From Micrasema longulum (taxonomy: Eukaryota > Arthropoda > Insecta > Trichoptera > Brachycentridae): a DNA stretch of 64,000 nucleotides. The first letter of the stretch is position 1, and each line of letters starts with the position of its first letter. A program made the position numbers and the translations under genes. Positions 1-9,852 of this stretch are shown piece by piece. Under the pieces are notes generated by a model that saw nothing but the letters and a program-made list of their open reading frames with translations, made no database searches and was not told where the DNA came from. The stretch is from the NCBI GenBank assembly GCA_022494885.1, contig JAGVSM010001127.1, forward strand, positions 1-64,000, in the 5' to 3' direction.

Positions 1-459
1 GGATAATATCTTCAACTATACCGTCATGGTGATGGTATGACGTCCTTATCTTCCCACTGTAATCGCGGCCCTGATGGCTCTTTTCTGAATCACCTGCGCA
101 TTATTATCGTCGTTGTATTTTATAATGCCTTACGCATGAAGGATGTAGAAGTAGTGTGGGAGAAATTAAAAAGATTTAAGGAAACAAAATAGCTAAGACG
201 TTGCATAACATTATTACGGATTTGTCAAAACAAGATGGCGTCAGCGACAGGTGCAAGGGAATACACTCACAGGTCATATTTATAATGTTTGCATTGTAGG
301 AGGACAGTTAAAATATTTCCTGTTGCATTTAAGGAAAACAACGTAATATTATTTAGTAACATTTGAACTAGTACGCCTATCCCAGCATTAGATTTTTTGA
401 CAAAAACTGCATAATATTACATAATATAATATGTTGTTTTACTTTTAAACTACTTTTAA

Positions 460-1603
460 TTAACATTTTACAACAGAGATGAAGAACATTTAGGAGAAGG
501 TAATATAGAAGTCTAGGCATCTACAGGGCTTATGACCTGTCAATGGCTGGTAAGAATAGAAAGAATAGAAATTACACCATCAATTGTAATAGAAAATGAA
601 AAACTTAATGAAGTCACTGAAATTAAATATTTAGGTGTAATGTTGGATTCAAAACTTACATTTCAACAAAACGCTAAGATGGTAATAAATAAGATTGCAA
701 AAAAAATATCAATTTTGGGAAGGATCAGAAGATTTATTGATAAGGACTCCTGCAAAACTATTTACAAAGCAATTATTGAACCACACGTTAACTACTGTAG
801 TAGTATTTTATTTTTATCAAACAAAGAAAACATAGATAAACTAACTGTATTACAAAATAAAGCCTTTAGAATCATTTTGAAAAAAAACAGATATACGAGG
901 GTAAAGTCGATGGTAAATGAAATGAAATTATTAACATATATACAAAGAATATTTTACAATACAATGATATTTGTTCATAAAATTATAAACGCTAATAAAA
1001 AAAACAGAATTTTGGAAAAAAATTGATCGGAACCAGCATGAACACGATCACAATACTAGAGAAAAGAACAAAATTAGACTTCCATTTAGGAAAAGGCAAA
1101 GTCACAAAATTCAATTTTATTTAAAGCAATTAAAAAGTATTACGAAATGGAAAAAAATATTTATGAAGAAAAAAACATATAAAAATTAAAAATAATGGTC
1201 AAGACATATGTGATAAACAATTTATAAATTAAACATATTTGCAATGTTATTATTAGAACACACATAACAATATGTATGATATGCGTGCCCTACTTTAAGA
1301 TTTAAATAAAAAAAAATAAAAAAAATAAAGGTTTCAGCCCTTTAACTTCACAAACATCAACAGATGAAAGAATTGAAGGAATGTAGATGTTCAAATATAG
1401 GCAGAATGGTGAATGTTACACAGTGTGTAAAGTGGCCACTTAAACCAGCCATTGACAGGTCATGAGCCCTGTAGATGCCTAGACTTCAATATTACCTTCT
1501 CTTAAATGTTCTTCATCTCTGTTGTAAAATGTTAATATAAACAGCTCCCCAGGGAGTTGAATCCAGTCCTTGTCTACAAAAATTTGGACAAACTCAAAAT
1601 ATT
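460..1603. mobile_element. LIR palindromic element, copy 1, carrying a LINE insertion
   Basis: This is a copy of the long-inverted-repeat family LIR. The left arm (about 460-550) and the right arm (about 1439-1603) are near-perfect reverse complements; both carry AGAGATGAAGAACATTTA and CTAGGCATCTACAGGGCT on opposite strands. Uninterrupted copies at 8764-9105 and 25910-26312 show the arms are normally about 70-170 bp apart. Here a LINE tail lies between them, and about 34 bases of the left inner arm (the segment holding GTGGCCACTTTACACACTG) are missing at the junction near 550. The outer part of the left arm is also absent. The family has no coding capacity of its own; class is unknown (MITE or foldback). 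Confidence 0.8.
551..1320 (+). pseudogene. LINE reverse transcriptase C-terminal fragment (5'-truncated)
   Basis: An open frame from about 551 to 1023 encodes the thumb and C-terminal part of a non-LTR retrotransposon RT. Signature blocks are EIKYLGVMLDSKLTF, then a run of about 40 residues, KAIIEPHVNYCSSILF, and LQNKAFRIILK. The catalytic palm with YADD lies upstream and is absent, so this is a 5'-truncated copy. The frame opens at an ATG contributed by the flanking LIR arm (532), so that start is not biological. After the stop at 1023 the reading continues in another frame as decayed C-terminal sequence, then an A-rich tail of AAATAAAA type to about 1320. Clade cannot be fixed; Jockey, CR1 or a relative would fit. 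Confidence 0.8.
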
Positions 1604-1838
1604 ACTTTTAATTACTTATATTAAATATGTAAATAAAATCAATATATTGCTGCTCTTACTATAATGTGTCATTAATTTTGAAGATGTTTTTTGAATTGAC
1701 CTAAATTTATTGTCTTATATTTCACTTAAAGATTCTTCTCATCGTTTCTTTGAATCCCTTAAAATAAATATGTGTATATTTTTGTTTTTCCTTTTTTAAA
1801 AAAAATGTTATTACTATTTTATTTTATTTTTACATCAA
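1597..1838 (+). repeat. Dispersed repeat R2, inverted relative to 20905-21145
   Basis: About 240 bases here are almost identical to the reverse complement of 20905-21145. Shared words include GCTGCTCTTACTATAATGTG and CACTTAAAGATTCTTCTCAT. It is non-coding. The following bases (1845-1915), with AACTTTATTTAATTTACTT, also resemble 42990-43070 inside the ribozyme-bearing element end, so R2 may be part of the same retroelement. High identity suggests recent spread or a segmental copy. Confidence 0.7.
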
Positions 1839-1839
1839 A

Positions 1840-2730
1840 TTTATCAACTCGTTAGTTAACTCAAAAAAATGTTAATAATGATCCTTAAGATAAAAATAAC
1901 TTTATTTAATTTACTTTGGGTTAGGTTTTGAGTAGACATAGAAATTTATTGTTAGTACCGTTGATGCAGGCATGTAGAAGGAACATTTTCGCATATAAAT
2001 CACAAAAGTGCCGTTTTACTCATATGTCCGCCCATCAAAGATATTATGGTTAATAAAGATCTATTATTATTATGTTCTCCATCTCTGTTGGAATGTGTGA
2101 TTTAATATCAGTTATTGAACAGTAAAAATACCGCTCAGACACGACTGAAATAATTCATTCATTAAAATTGACGTGAACTACAAAGACTCTACAGATGCTT
2201 AAACATACGAGTTGACATAAGAGGTTTATTAGCCAAGAAAAATGTGTCAAATATGTAGTTTATACAAAAGTTACGTGTTAACTTTGATTAAATATTTATT
2301 TTTTACAAATTTTATCTGTGTGATATGCTTTTAACAAGCTGGGTAATATATGCATTGGCTCATAATTAATAACGTTTGTTAATATTTGATAAAACATCAA
2401 TAAATTAAATTTCATGTTTTTTTTTTATAAGGCCTACTTCGGTCCTTTTTTTTATTTTTTATTTTTTTTTATTTGGATAACCAACAGCTATAATTATATC
2501 ATATTAATATAACAAAACAAATAACAAATAAGCCAATTACAGGTTTTCACAAGTAGCATCACAGTAAGTTAAAAAAGATTCTCGAACATAAAATGAATAG
2601 TAATTAAATGTAAATTTAAAAGAAAAGAAAAAGTTTTTGTTGGAGGGTACGTCGATAGACGCGCCTACAGTTAATCGGCTATCGAAGTTTGTCATAGTTT
2701 GATAATCGTCAAATGTTTCGAATTGCTACC
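1840..2730. other. Non-coding stretch with LINE-tail and LIR scraps
   Basis: No open frame of substance. At 1970-2075 the sequence ends in ATTATTATTATG, like a LINE 3' end with a trinucleotide tail; 2073-2100 is a short LIR arm fragment (CATCTCTGTTGGAATGTG). At 2440-2560 a T-rich run followed by ATTTGGATAACCAACAGC looks like a reverse-strand LINE 3' end similar to 48450-48500. Confidence 0.4.
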
Positions 2731-2733
2731 AGA

Positions 2734-3289
2734 AGCTCAATCACAAATGACTATCGACGTGCTTAAAAACATGCTAAGCATTTGAGCGATCACAATGAAC
2801 AATGTTTAACATGCTTAAGCTATCGCAGTCATTAGTCAACGCGTGTGTAATCTCTGAGTCAACGCTCGTGTTGGTTTGTTTTTGTTTTCCTCGTAAATAA
2901 ATACAGTTCATTGGCAAAAAATCAGCGTTTACATATATAGCATTTGCAAAATAGTAAGGAGTATCTTATATTAAATTACAATTACTATGGCGAATACTTT
3001 TCTTGACATTTTGCTTGCTAACCGCGGGCTAAATGCAATAAATATAATGATAAATAATAAATAAATAAATACAAATACCGGTTTTGGAATATTTTCCACA
3101 TTTACACCGGTGAAATTCAAATATGTGATTGCACTGCAGGATTATACGTCGCGAAACGTAAGTATTTTGACACTTAATATTAGGTGTTTATGTATGTTGC
3201 ATTGTGATCGCGAATACGATAAGCGACCATTGAGAGAAATTGTTATCACGTCGCTTATAAGCACGTCGATAGTGATTTGTGATTGAGCT
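2734..3289. mobile_element. TIR MITE family B, full copy
   Basis: The two ends are inverted repeats: AGCTCAATCACAAATGACTA at 2734 and its near-complement TAGTGATTTGTGATTGAGCT ending at 3289, extended inward by the CGACGTGCTT/AAGCACGTCG block. The 556-bp body has no open frame. A second copy in inverse orientation lies at about 40393-40825 and ends with the same TIR, which supports 3289 and 2734 as real boundaries. This is the layout of a non-autonomous DNA transposon; superfamily is not clear. Confidence 0.75.
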
Positions 3290-3295
3290 AAAGGG

Positions 3296-3536
3296 TATGT
3301 ATTCTGATAGGAAGTTCAAATTTGTCATCAATTCTATCTACAAAGTAAAATTAAGTTTTCTGTATGAAAAACAGAACACGGATACAATATATTATTTTTT
3401 TAACATGTTCTATTATAGGTTACCGATGAAGGTAATTTATTTTTTTATACAAATGTACATATTTTCGTACATAAATATCGATTTTACTTTATAGACAGTC
3501 GAAGATAACTATGTTACCTTTCGATTGTAATTAGCC
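3296..3536. mobile_element. MITE family C copy (about 240 bp)
   Basis: This matches the copies at 35577-35795 and 59470-59699: AAAATTAAGTTTTCTGTATG near the left, a GTTACCGATGAAGG block in the middle, then CAGTCGAAGATAACT near the right end. In better copies the ends are CCCCGATTACAATGGGAAGT and its complement. The small open frame within it has no independent support. Confidence 0.6.
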
Positions 3537-3539
3537 CCC

Positions 3540-3765
3540 CAGGGCCCCGTTTATAATGGAAAGTAAGAGTTATCTTCAGCTTTCCTTGAAACAAAATAGA
3601 ATTTTCTGTACGAAAATAAATTATATGCGTAAAAAAAATTGGTATCTTCGTCTGTAATGCTCAAAATATAATTGATTAATATTTATTTATTCATATAGAA
3701 AATTATCTTTTACTTTATAGACAAGTATAACTCTTTTTACTTCCCATTGGTAAAACGGGTCCAGG
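3540..3765. mobile_element. MITE family C, adjacent diverged copy
   Basis: A second, diverged family C unit directly follows the first. Its left end GCCCCGTTTATAATGGAAAG and right end CCCATTGGTAAAACGGGTCC are inverted repeats, with GAGTTATCTTC and ATAACTC next inside. The head-to-tail pair may reflect insertion of one copy beside another. Confidence 0.55.
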
Positions 3766-3942
3766 GTCTCTATAAAAATGGAATGTAAGCGGAGTTATGG
3801 TCATTAAGTAATATAAAAATAATTGAAAGTCGCGATTTGTATTTAGCTAAAACGTGAAGGCTGTTCATGAAATCAGTCAGAACGAATAAAAAAATATAAA
3901 TGTTATTAAATATTTGTATATGACCACTTACCGACTTTTCTA

Positions 3943-3985
3943 TATCTACTGGTTTCGAGACGTACCCATCTCTTCGTCTGGACAC
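3943..3985 (-). ncRNA. Decayed hammerhead-like motif, left arm
   Basis: Reading the minus strand, GTGTC is followed by CAGACGA (consensus CTGANGA, with T4 changed to A), a stem-loop ending in ACGTCTC, then GAAACCAGTA where the intact copies have GAAACCGGTA. Both the core and stem III are damaged, so self-cleavage is unlikely. It is the mirror partner of the motif at 4294-4337. Confidence 0.5.
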
Positions 3986-4293
3986 CTATTGAAACAACAT
4001 GTAAAACCCACTATACACCTTCACCATAGTTGGTGCACAAAAATATAAAGCCAAAACGACATGCATTTTAATAATCACATGCACTATTAATTAAACCTAT
4101 TAGGCTCACTCCATCCCCTCTACATTTTTTCAACTATTTCTTAAACAACATAGAATATTTTTATAATTTAAATAGTGCATGTTTGTCCTAACCAGTGGAT
4201 GTGCTTATTAAAATGCGTGTCATGTTGGTTTTATGTTTTTGTGCAACAACTGTGGTGAAGGTGTATAGTGGGTTTTGCATGTTGGTTTAATTG

Positions 4294-4337
4294 GTGTCCT
4301 GAAGAAAAGACGGGTACGTCTCGAAACCGGTAGACAT
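4294..4337 (+). ncRNA. Hammerhead ribozyme-like motif (type I), right arm
   Basis: Seen in order: stem I strand GTGTC (4294-4298), core CTGAAGA (4299-4305, exact CTGANGA), stem II AGACG/CGTCT around a GGTA loop with a few unpaired bases, GAAA, the short stem III ACC/GGT with no loop, cleavage base A (4332), and the other stem I strand GACAT (4333-4337), which pairs with GTGTC using one G-U pair. A stem III this short is expected to work poorly alone and better as a dimer, as described for Penelope-associated ribozymes. Activity is not shown by sequence alone. Confidence 0.6.
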
Positions 4338-4749
4338 AGAAAAGTCGGTAAGTGGTTATTTACAAATATTTAATCACGTTTAGTAAAATGTTTGACAGCA
4401 AAGTTAATGCTTTGAATATTTATAATAAAATAATGTAATATCAAAAGTGACGAATGCTTCTTCAGCCAAAATGCAATACGGCTTTTCACGTTTTTTTTAT
4501 TACTTTTATTTTTAAATGAGCAAAAAATTATGATGGGATCGGTATTTATATTTTTTTCGTGTGACGTCGGATAAATTTTCTAGAAAGGTTTAAAATATGC
4601 ATATTTTAAGACGTTATTCGCCTTATGGGACAAGCGGCACGTGTGACGTTTTGGCGTCAAACTTGTACTTGTATGTTTATTAGATGCTTGTTCGGCGGTC
4701 GTGACGCGTGACGTCAAAATGACGTGATGCCAACTGCGGGCCGTTTTGT

Positions 4750-5377
4750 TATGAATAGATTGATAGTTATATCATTATCACATGCACATAAATATTTTCT
4801 TCACTTTTTATAAAACTATGTACCTACCTTTTATAATAAAAAATTAAAATGTAATAAAACCCGCTGACAAGCCTAGGCTTTGCGGGCACAACAATACAAT
4901 TATGAATGCTGTTTTATTGTCAAGATAAATAGATAAATAAAAATAACAAAAATGCATTAAACGTCAATGACTCCTAGATGCTGTTTTGCTGAGGGCAACG
5001 GCTGACTTATTTTATTTTATTTTCTCGTTAAGTGTAATAAGTCTCGTAAAGTGTTGTACAGTTAAAATCCCTGATTTGTAAATTTTGTTTGTCCTTGTAT
5101 TGTTTTTGAACTTTGTACATAGTACATTCCAGCCGATCTTGTATTATTTGAATGTCTTCTACTGTTTTTTTTGTATTATTTAATTTCGCGTTTGTAAGAT
5201 CGTTAATTATTGGTTTTTTTAATGTTTGAGGATCTCTTATTGGAAAAGTTTATAATTTTATCATAATCATTAACTATGGAGTTTTATCAAGAAATATCAA
5301 CAAAAAACATCAATGTTTTATAAAAATGTTATTTTCATGTACTCGTATATATTTTTCAATAATATTTTTTTTTTGAG
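4750..5377. mobile_element. Insertion 1 in repeat D, unclassified
   Basis: This block of about 630 bases interrupts repeat D and is flanked by GCCGTTTTGT on both sides. It has no useful open frame. A hairpin-forming CCCGCTGACAAGCC/GGCTTTGCGGGC at about 4860-4888 resembles the AAACCAGCTGACAAGCCGG block at 47630, suggesting a shared 3' UTR. AACTATGGAGTTTTATCAAG at 5273 recurs at 12691. Confidence 0.4.
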
Positions 5378-5435
5378 CCGTTTTGTATGTGCTCATTTTT
5401 AAACCCGAAAATTATTAATGAAAACTCGTTTTAAA

Positions 5436-5650
5436 TACATTAATAATAATAATAATAATCATGGTATATTAACAACAAATATCAATTGCTTTATCTTCTA
5501 CATAATATACTTAGGTAATAGATTTCTCTGGTTCATGTCTAGTCTGCCTAACTGAGTACAACCTGTTTTAAGGCAGACATTTTTATCCAAAAATAAACAA
5601 TAACATTACTACCTGCTAGTTAATTTATTGTATAGTTTACAATATTTCTG
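5436..5650 (-). mobile_element. LINE 3' UTR with ATT-repeat tail (minus strand)
   Basis: On the minus strand this equals the 3' UTR that follows the RT fragment at 36030-36507: AATAAATTAACTAGCAGGTA, AATGTCTGCCTTAAAACAGG, AACCAGAGAAATCTATTACC. Both copies end in an ATT microsatellite (AATAATAATAATAATAAT here). No coding part is kept, so it is a very short 5'-truncated insertion. Confidence 0.7.
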
Positions 5651-5655
5651 TATAT

Positions 5656-6082
5656 CAGAGGCAGAAGGATGCAAATCCAGAATTTTATGAAATGACCTTT
5701 CGATTTTTGTATCCAGCTTAAGATCATGTCCATTGATTTTAAAGAAATGTAAGTCTTATAATGAAAAAACCAATGTATCAAGATATTGAAAATACAAATT
5801 AATCTTCTAGATTATTATAAATCACTTCGAGAAAGTAGATTATTTGGGCCATTGTTGAACATTTGACGTTTGTGTACCAACTATAATTAATAAAATCAGA
5901 TCTGAGTGGACAATTTTCTGGCAGAATTCCTCGACTGGGTTGTTTTTTAAAAGTATTCAATGCTCCATACCCATTACGCCATCAAGATATTGAAAATACA
6001 AATTAATCTTCTAAATTATTATAAATCACTTAGAGAAAGTAGATTATTTGGGCCATTGTTGAACATTTGACGTTTGACAGAT
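5656..6082. mobile_element. MITE family E, one partial copy plus a repeated part
   Basis: 5656-5878 matches the family E element at 11973-12215 from AGGCAGAAGGATGCAAATCC through CTTATAATGAAAAAACCAAT to TGTTGAACATTTGACG. The right half recurs at 5981-6082 (GATATTGAAAATACAAATTA through GGCCATTGTTGAACATTTGA) with few differences. The 100-base spacing part includes GGGTTGTTTTTTAAAAGTAT and is unrelated. Confidence 0.6.
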
Positions 6083-6453
6083 TTAATTAATACTATTTAT
6101 TATTTAAGAATGTTTTTAAGTAAATTTTCCGATTTTTCTCTACCTAAATCCAGTAAGCATTTTTTTACAAATTAAACATTGATAGTTATATCATTAGAAT
6201 CGTAAAAATCCGCTCTAATTATATATTATATTTTTAACGTTATTCTTGACTTGTGAAAATACCCTATTTGAAGGCAAACTCCCACGCGAGATTCCTTACA
6301 AAACATTATTTTAATTTTAAAATCACTCGAGGATTCAGATTTTGAGATAATAAGGAGCCAAAATGTTTTAAAATACCTTGTTTAATTAACTGATACGCTG
6401 TTTTGATATTTCCAATTCCTTAATATTTTAATGTCTATTTTGTGGATATTATA

Positions 6454-6592
6454 TTCCAGATTCCGGTTGCCAGGAAACGCGTCCGCGCCCACCACGCGGG
6501 CCTTGAACTTCTGATTGAACTACGGCCCCGTTGACTCGTGTGTACACCCACTTCACCTTCTGCCACCCCGGTAGGTCCATACGGCGGAGGGG
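6454..6592. other. GC-rich island, possible old exon
   Basis: This stretch is far richer in G and C than its surroundings (for example CGCGTCCGCGCCCACCACGC). On the plus strand it follows TATTATATTCCAG, a fair acceptor, and precedes GGGGTAAGAAT, a fair donor, but the plus frames contain stops. On the minus strand two frames are open throughout, one reading WQKVKWVYTRVNG. It could be a UTR exon, a coding exon on the minus strand, or part of an unknown repeat. I do not recognise a protein. Confidence 0.25.
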
Positions 6593-6599
6593 GTAAGAA

Positions 6600-7362
6600 T
6601 TTGTTTATATCATATATATTTACTATATGAACGAACGATGCAAGCCGTGATATGAAATACTATAACATCTGCACATTGATAGGGACGAGGTTGTAAATTT
6701 TTTTAAAGTTCGAGATTAGCAAAAATTTACAAATCTGCTTTCCTTCCATACTTTTTACTTTTATTTGCATTGATAATTTTTATGTTTTTTTTTCATTATG
6801 TATTTTTGTTTAATTTAATTTAGTACGTCCTATTATTTGGCAAGTGATTTATTGCTCCTATTTCTTTTATTTCTTACTATAGTATTAAGTGAGTTTCTAG
6901 AATACATATCTCAATTATCATTTCAAGTATGCTTTTATGTATATATTCTTTTTCTGTTGATTTAAATGATACTCTTATTTTGTTTTTTTTTTAATACTAC
7001 TATATTTTACTATTATTTTGTTGATTTTATTGATACCACTATTTTGTATATTTGATTATCTGTGATACTTAATTTGTATTATTTTATATTTTTAAAATTA
7101 TTTCTAATTATCTTTTTTGCATTGTATTCTTTGGAATTTGATTATTTATTACATTTACCTTTTTTTTCTAGATTATTATTCTATGTCATAATAATTTGAT
7201 CTATTTAATTTTACTATGTTATTTTTATTGTGGGTTGACACGGGCATAGCCTAAAAAGCCTTAATAAGTTCATAAATATTTAATTTTGTAATTTTGAATG
7301 AATAAATAAATAAATCTTATTTTGAAAATGACATAAAATTTAAAATTTGTGGCAAATTATTA
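6600..7362. other. AT-rich non-coding stretch
   Basis: T-rich low-complexity sequence without a supported gene. The end (7225-7315), with GGGTTGACACGGGCATAGCC and then AATAAATAAATAAATC, looks like a LINE 3' UTR with an A-rich tail. Confidence 0.4.
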
Positions 7363-8635
7363 CTACTAATACTACCATCACGCCATTTTCCCGTAGGGGT
7401 AGGCAGAGAAAACGGACCGCCACACACGTCTATACGCCGCATACATTTCTAGCTTCTTCCACATTCATTCATCTTGTCATACGTGCCCTTCGGTTCTGCC
7501 TGCTTTTGACATGACCAGACTTAAGATTTTGGTTTGTATGATCATGCCACGTCTTCCTTGGTCGTCCTCGCCTCACTTTTCGCCATATTGTTTTACCATC
7601 CTTTCGTCGTCCATTCTTTCTTTATGACCAAAGCATCTCAGAGATCCTTTCTTAATATTATCAATTATACCTGACGCAGATTTGCACTCTCGCCTGATTT
7701 CACCATTCGTAACCCTGCCATACATTGTCATACATAATTTAATTAAGAAAAATGTAATTGAGAAAATTACAATGAAAATATGGATATATACAAAACATTG
7801 CCACCTTTTTATTTTGTTATCTCTAGATTAAACAGTACAAGTACCTTTTACATATGCATTGATATTTTACACATAACCCAAAAAAAACTATTTTTTCGCT
7901 ACAAAATGAATGACCAGAATCTGATACGAACATCGAATGTTAAGGATTGCATTTTAACCGCGTTCACTCGGCTTTCATCCTCCCTCTGCCAGTTACATGT
8001 CACACTTCCATACATAAATGTTGGGACAAAAATCCGTTGTGCACTGCCAGCTTTCGATTGACATATTTTTATTAGCAATTACTGTGCTTAGTGCTCCGTT
8101 CATTTCGTTGCCCGCATTCACTCTCCTTTCGAAATATTTTTCTACTATTACAACCATTGAAAACATGCTTTCCAGATAAACAAATTCTTCTACTTGTTTG
8201 AGACATTCGTTGTTTACTTTTATTATACAGTCAGCAACCTCACTTCCCTTTTCAAATACCACCACTTTTGACTTACTTTCGTTCATTACCAATTCGCTCT
8301 ACAGCCATACATTCCAGAGACTATTGTTGCAAATCCTCCTTGCTGCTTGCTAAAAGAACTGCATCATCAGCATACAACTAGCAGCTTACTGAAAAAATAT
8401 TTACTTTTGCTCAAATACCCGTACATTCTATCTCATCCATACAGTTGTCCATGTATAAATTAAACAACCATGGTGACATTACACATCCCTGCTTCACGCC
8501 TTTTGAGATTGCAAACCAAGATGTTAATCCCCCATTAACTTTTACACACGCTGAACTCTTGTCATAGAGAGATGACACTGCACGTATAAGTTTATAGTTT
8601 ATTTCATACTTAATGATTACATTCATCGTATAATT
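7363..8635 (-). pseudogene. LINE family A2 reverse transcriptase, broken
   Basis: Reading the minus strand from 8626, the RT palm appears as GVKQGCVMSPWLFNLYMD, then LYADDAVLLASSKEDLQQ (YADD active site near 8340-8370), NESKSKVVVFEKGSEVAD, the PTFMYGS block near 8020 and NWQREDESRVNAVKMQSL to about 7950. After a foreign stretch at 7737-7950 it resumes as GEIRRECKS, IIDNIKKGSLRCFGHKERM and a final VFSAYPYGKMAWW, ending in a GTA-type trinucleotide tail at 7363. There are stops and frameshifts (C*LYADD). The family encodes an endonuclease-RT in intact copies, probably of the RTE-like group; here the endonuclease part is missing. Family A1 copies elsewhere differ in tail and sequence. Confidence 0.8.
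7737..7950 (+). mobile_element. Foreign fragment interrupting LINE A2
   Basis: The LINE A2 reading breaks off on both sides of this block. Its right end (MNDQNLIRTSNVKD) resembles 30048-30100 (MNEQNLMRISKVED), the start of another LINE relic read on the plus strand. The rest is AT-rich and unclassified. Confidence 0.45.
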
Positions 8636-8763
8636 ACAAACATAAATATGCCCTGAGCCCTCAAAAATGATATTACTGAACCTTTAACATATTAATACAA
8701 AGACACGCCCTATAGATTAAAATATTTTTTAAAGTAGTGACACAAAAAATAACGCATAGTTAC

Positions 8764-9105
8764 TAATTAACATATTACAACAGAGATGAAGAACATTTAA
8801 GAAAAGGTAATATAGAAGTCTAGGCATCTACAGGGCTTATGACCTGTCAATGGCTGGTTTAAGTGGCCACTTTACACACTGTGTAACATTATAGATGTTC
8901 AAATATAGGCAGAATGGTGAATGTTACACAGTGTGTAAAGTAGCCACTTAAACCAGCCATTGACAGGTCATAAGCCCTGTAGATGCCTAGACTTCTATAT
9001 TACCTTTTCTTAAATGTTCTTCATCTCTGTTGTAATATGTTAATATAAACAGCTCCCCAGGGAGTTGAATCCCGTCCTTGTCTACAAAAATTTGGAGAAG
9101 CTCAA
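8764..9105. mobile_element. LIR palindromic element, copy 2 (uninterrupted)
   Basis: The left arm from TTAACATATTACAACAGAG and the right arm ending in TGTTGTAATATGTTAATATA are almost perfect complements for about 110 bases each, meeting around the short centre TAGATGTTCAAATATAGGCA. The right side extends into the outer arm (CAGCTCCCCAGGGAGTTGAA, TCTACAAAAATTTGGAGAAG), which the left side lacks. A transcript would form a very long hairpin. Confidence 0.85.
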
Positions 9106-9317
9106 AAAATAGTGTTGCATAATTACTAAGTTTGTTTATTTATTCCAGGGCTGCGTTCAACAATTATGCATAGTATGCTACCAAAAATTGAAGGATACTT
9201 GTTTTTGATAAAAAAGTTTCTATTTTAACGTTAACAATAAAAATTCGTTTTTGGTGACCTTCGTTTGGTTTCCTTTAAATTCCTTATAATTTCGACCCAT
9301 TTATTTCTTTTCACTAA

Positions 9318-9650
9318 ATGTTTGGAAATACAAAAATAATATTATGTATTTTTATTATTTATTTTTATTATTATTTTTTTATTATTTATATTTACATATA
9401 TTATAAAGTAATGCCTAGTAAAAGAAGACCCGTCCTCAGGCGGAATAACATACATATATGTTTATTTATATCACTCCATATACATACACACACACGTTTG
9501 CACCCTTATAAACATTCATACACATACACAAATTCATACACATACATACACACATATACATGAATATATGGATACATATAAATATACACATACTTAAACA
9601 CATACCCACATACACATTCATACATATTTATTTATTTATTATATATATAC
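9318..9650. repeat. ACAT/ACAC microsatellite region
   Basis: After a T-rich run, 9470-9640 is made of CATA, CACA and TACA units. The open frame across it is an artefact of low complexity. Confidence 0.8.
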
Positions 9651-9775
9651 GGCCTAAGCCAATTACAACAGTTACATGAAGACACATAAATGCAAGAAAC
9701 TGAACAAAAAGAACATAAAACTATTTAGCAAAGACAAACAAGGGCAAAACAATAATAGTATACAATATATTTAAA
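9640..9775 (-). mobile_element. LINE 3' UTR (minus), inverse of 16455-16600
   Basis: ACGGCCTAAGCCAATTACAA and AAAGACAAACAAGGGCAAAA are the reverse complements of segments in 16455-16600, where the order ends with GCCGTATATATAATCAATAAA. Two inverted copies of one LINE 3' end, without coding sequence. Confidence 0.6.
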
Positions 9776-9852
9776 AAAAAACGAAAGATCAAAAACTTTG
9801 AGCTAAACCATGCCAATCCAACTTCATTCCACACTGTATATATACACACACA

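Larger units (their letters stand above)
3921..4358. repeat. 0.44-kb palindrome with ribozyme-like arms
   Basis: The arms run from TGACCACTTACCGACTTTTC at 3921 to AAAAGTCGGTAAGTGGTTA ending at 4358, with homologous segments in mirror order: the GAAACC motif, TAGTGGGTTTT-type bases, AAAATGC blocks, and AATAGTGCAT beside a central loop of about 80 bases. The right arm has roughly 19 extra bases near 4175-4195. Each arm has a hammerhead-like motif; the right one is intact, the left one decayed. Inverted pairing of such ends is known for Penelope-like elements. Confidence 0.75.
4475..6275. repeat. Repeat D, split into three pieces by insertions
   Basis: The uninterrupted copy of this repeat is the reverse complement of 51771-52190. 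Here its parts lie at about 4475-4749 (GATAAATTTTCTAGAAAGG, GTGACGTTTTGGCGTCAAAC), 5378-5437 (GCCGTTTTGTATGTGCTCAT, CCCGAAAATTATTAATG) and 6176-6275 (TCGTAAAAATCCGCTCTAAT, GAAAATACCCTATTTG), in the right order. The first gap begins and ends with GCCGTTTTGT (about 4740 and 5379), a plausible 10-bp target duplication. The second gap holds a LINE 3' end and family E MITE material. Confidence 0.65.

Noticed and set aside
9318..9563. Small protein with TYTY/HTHT repeats
   Set aside because: Comes from ACAT/ACAC microsatellite sequence.
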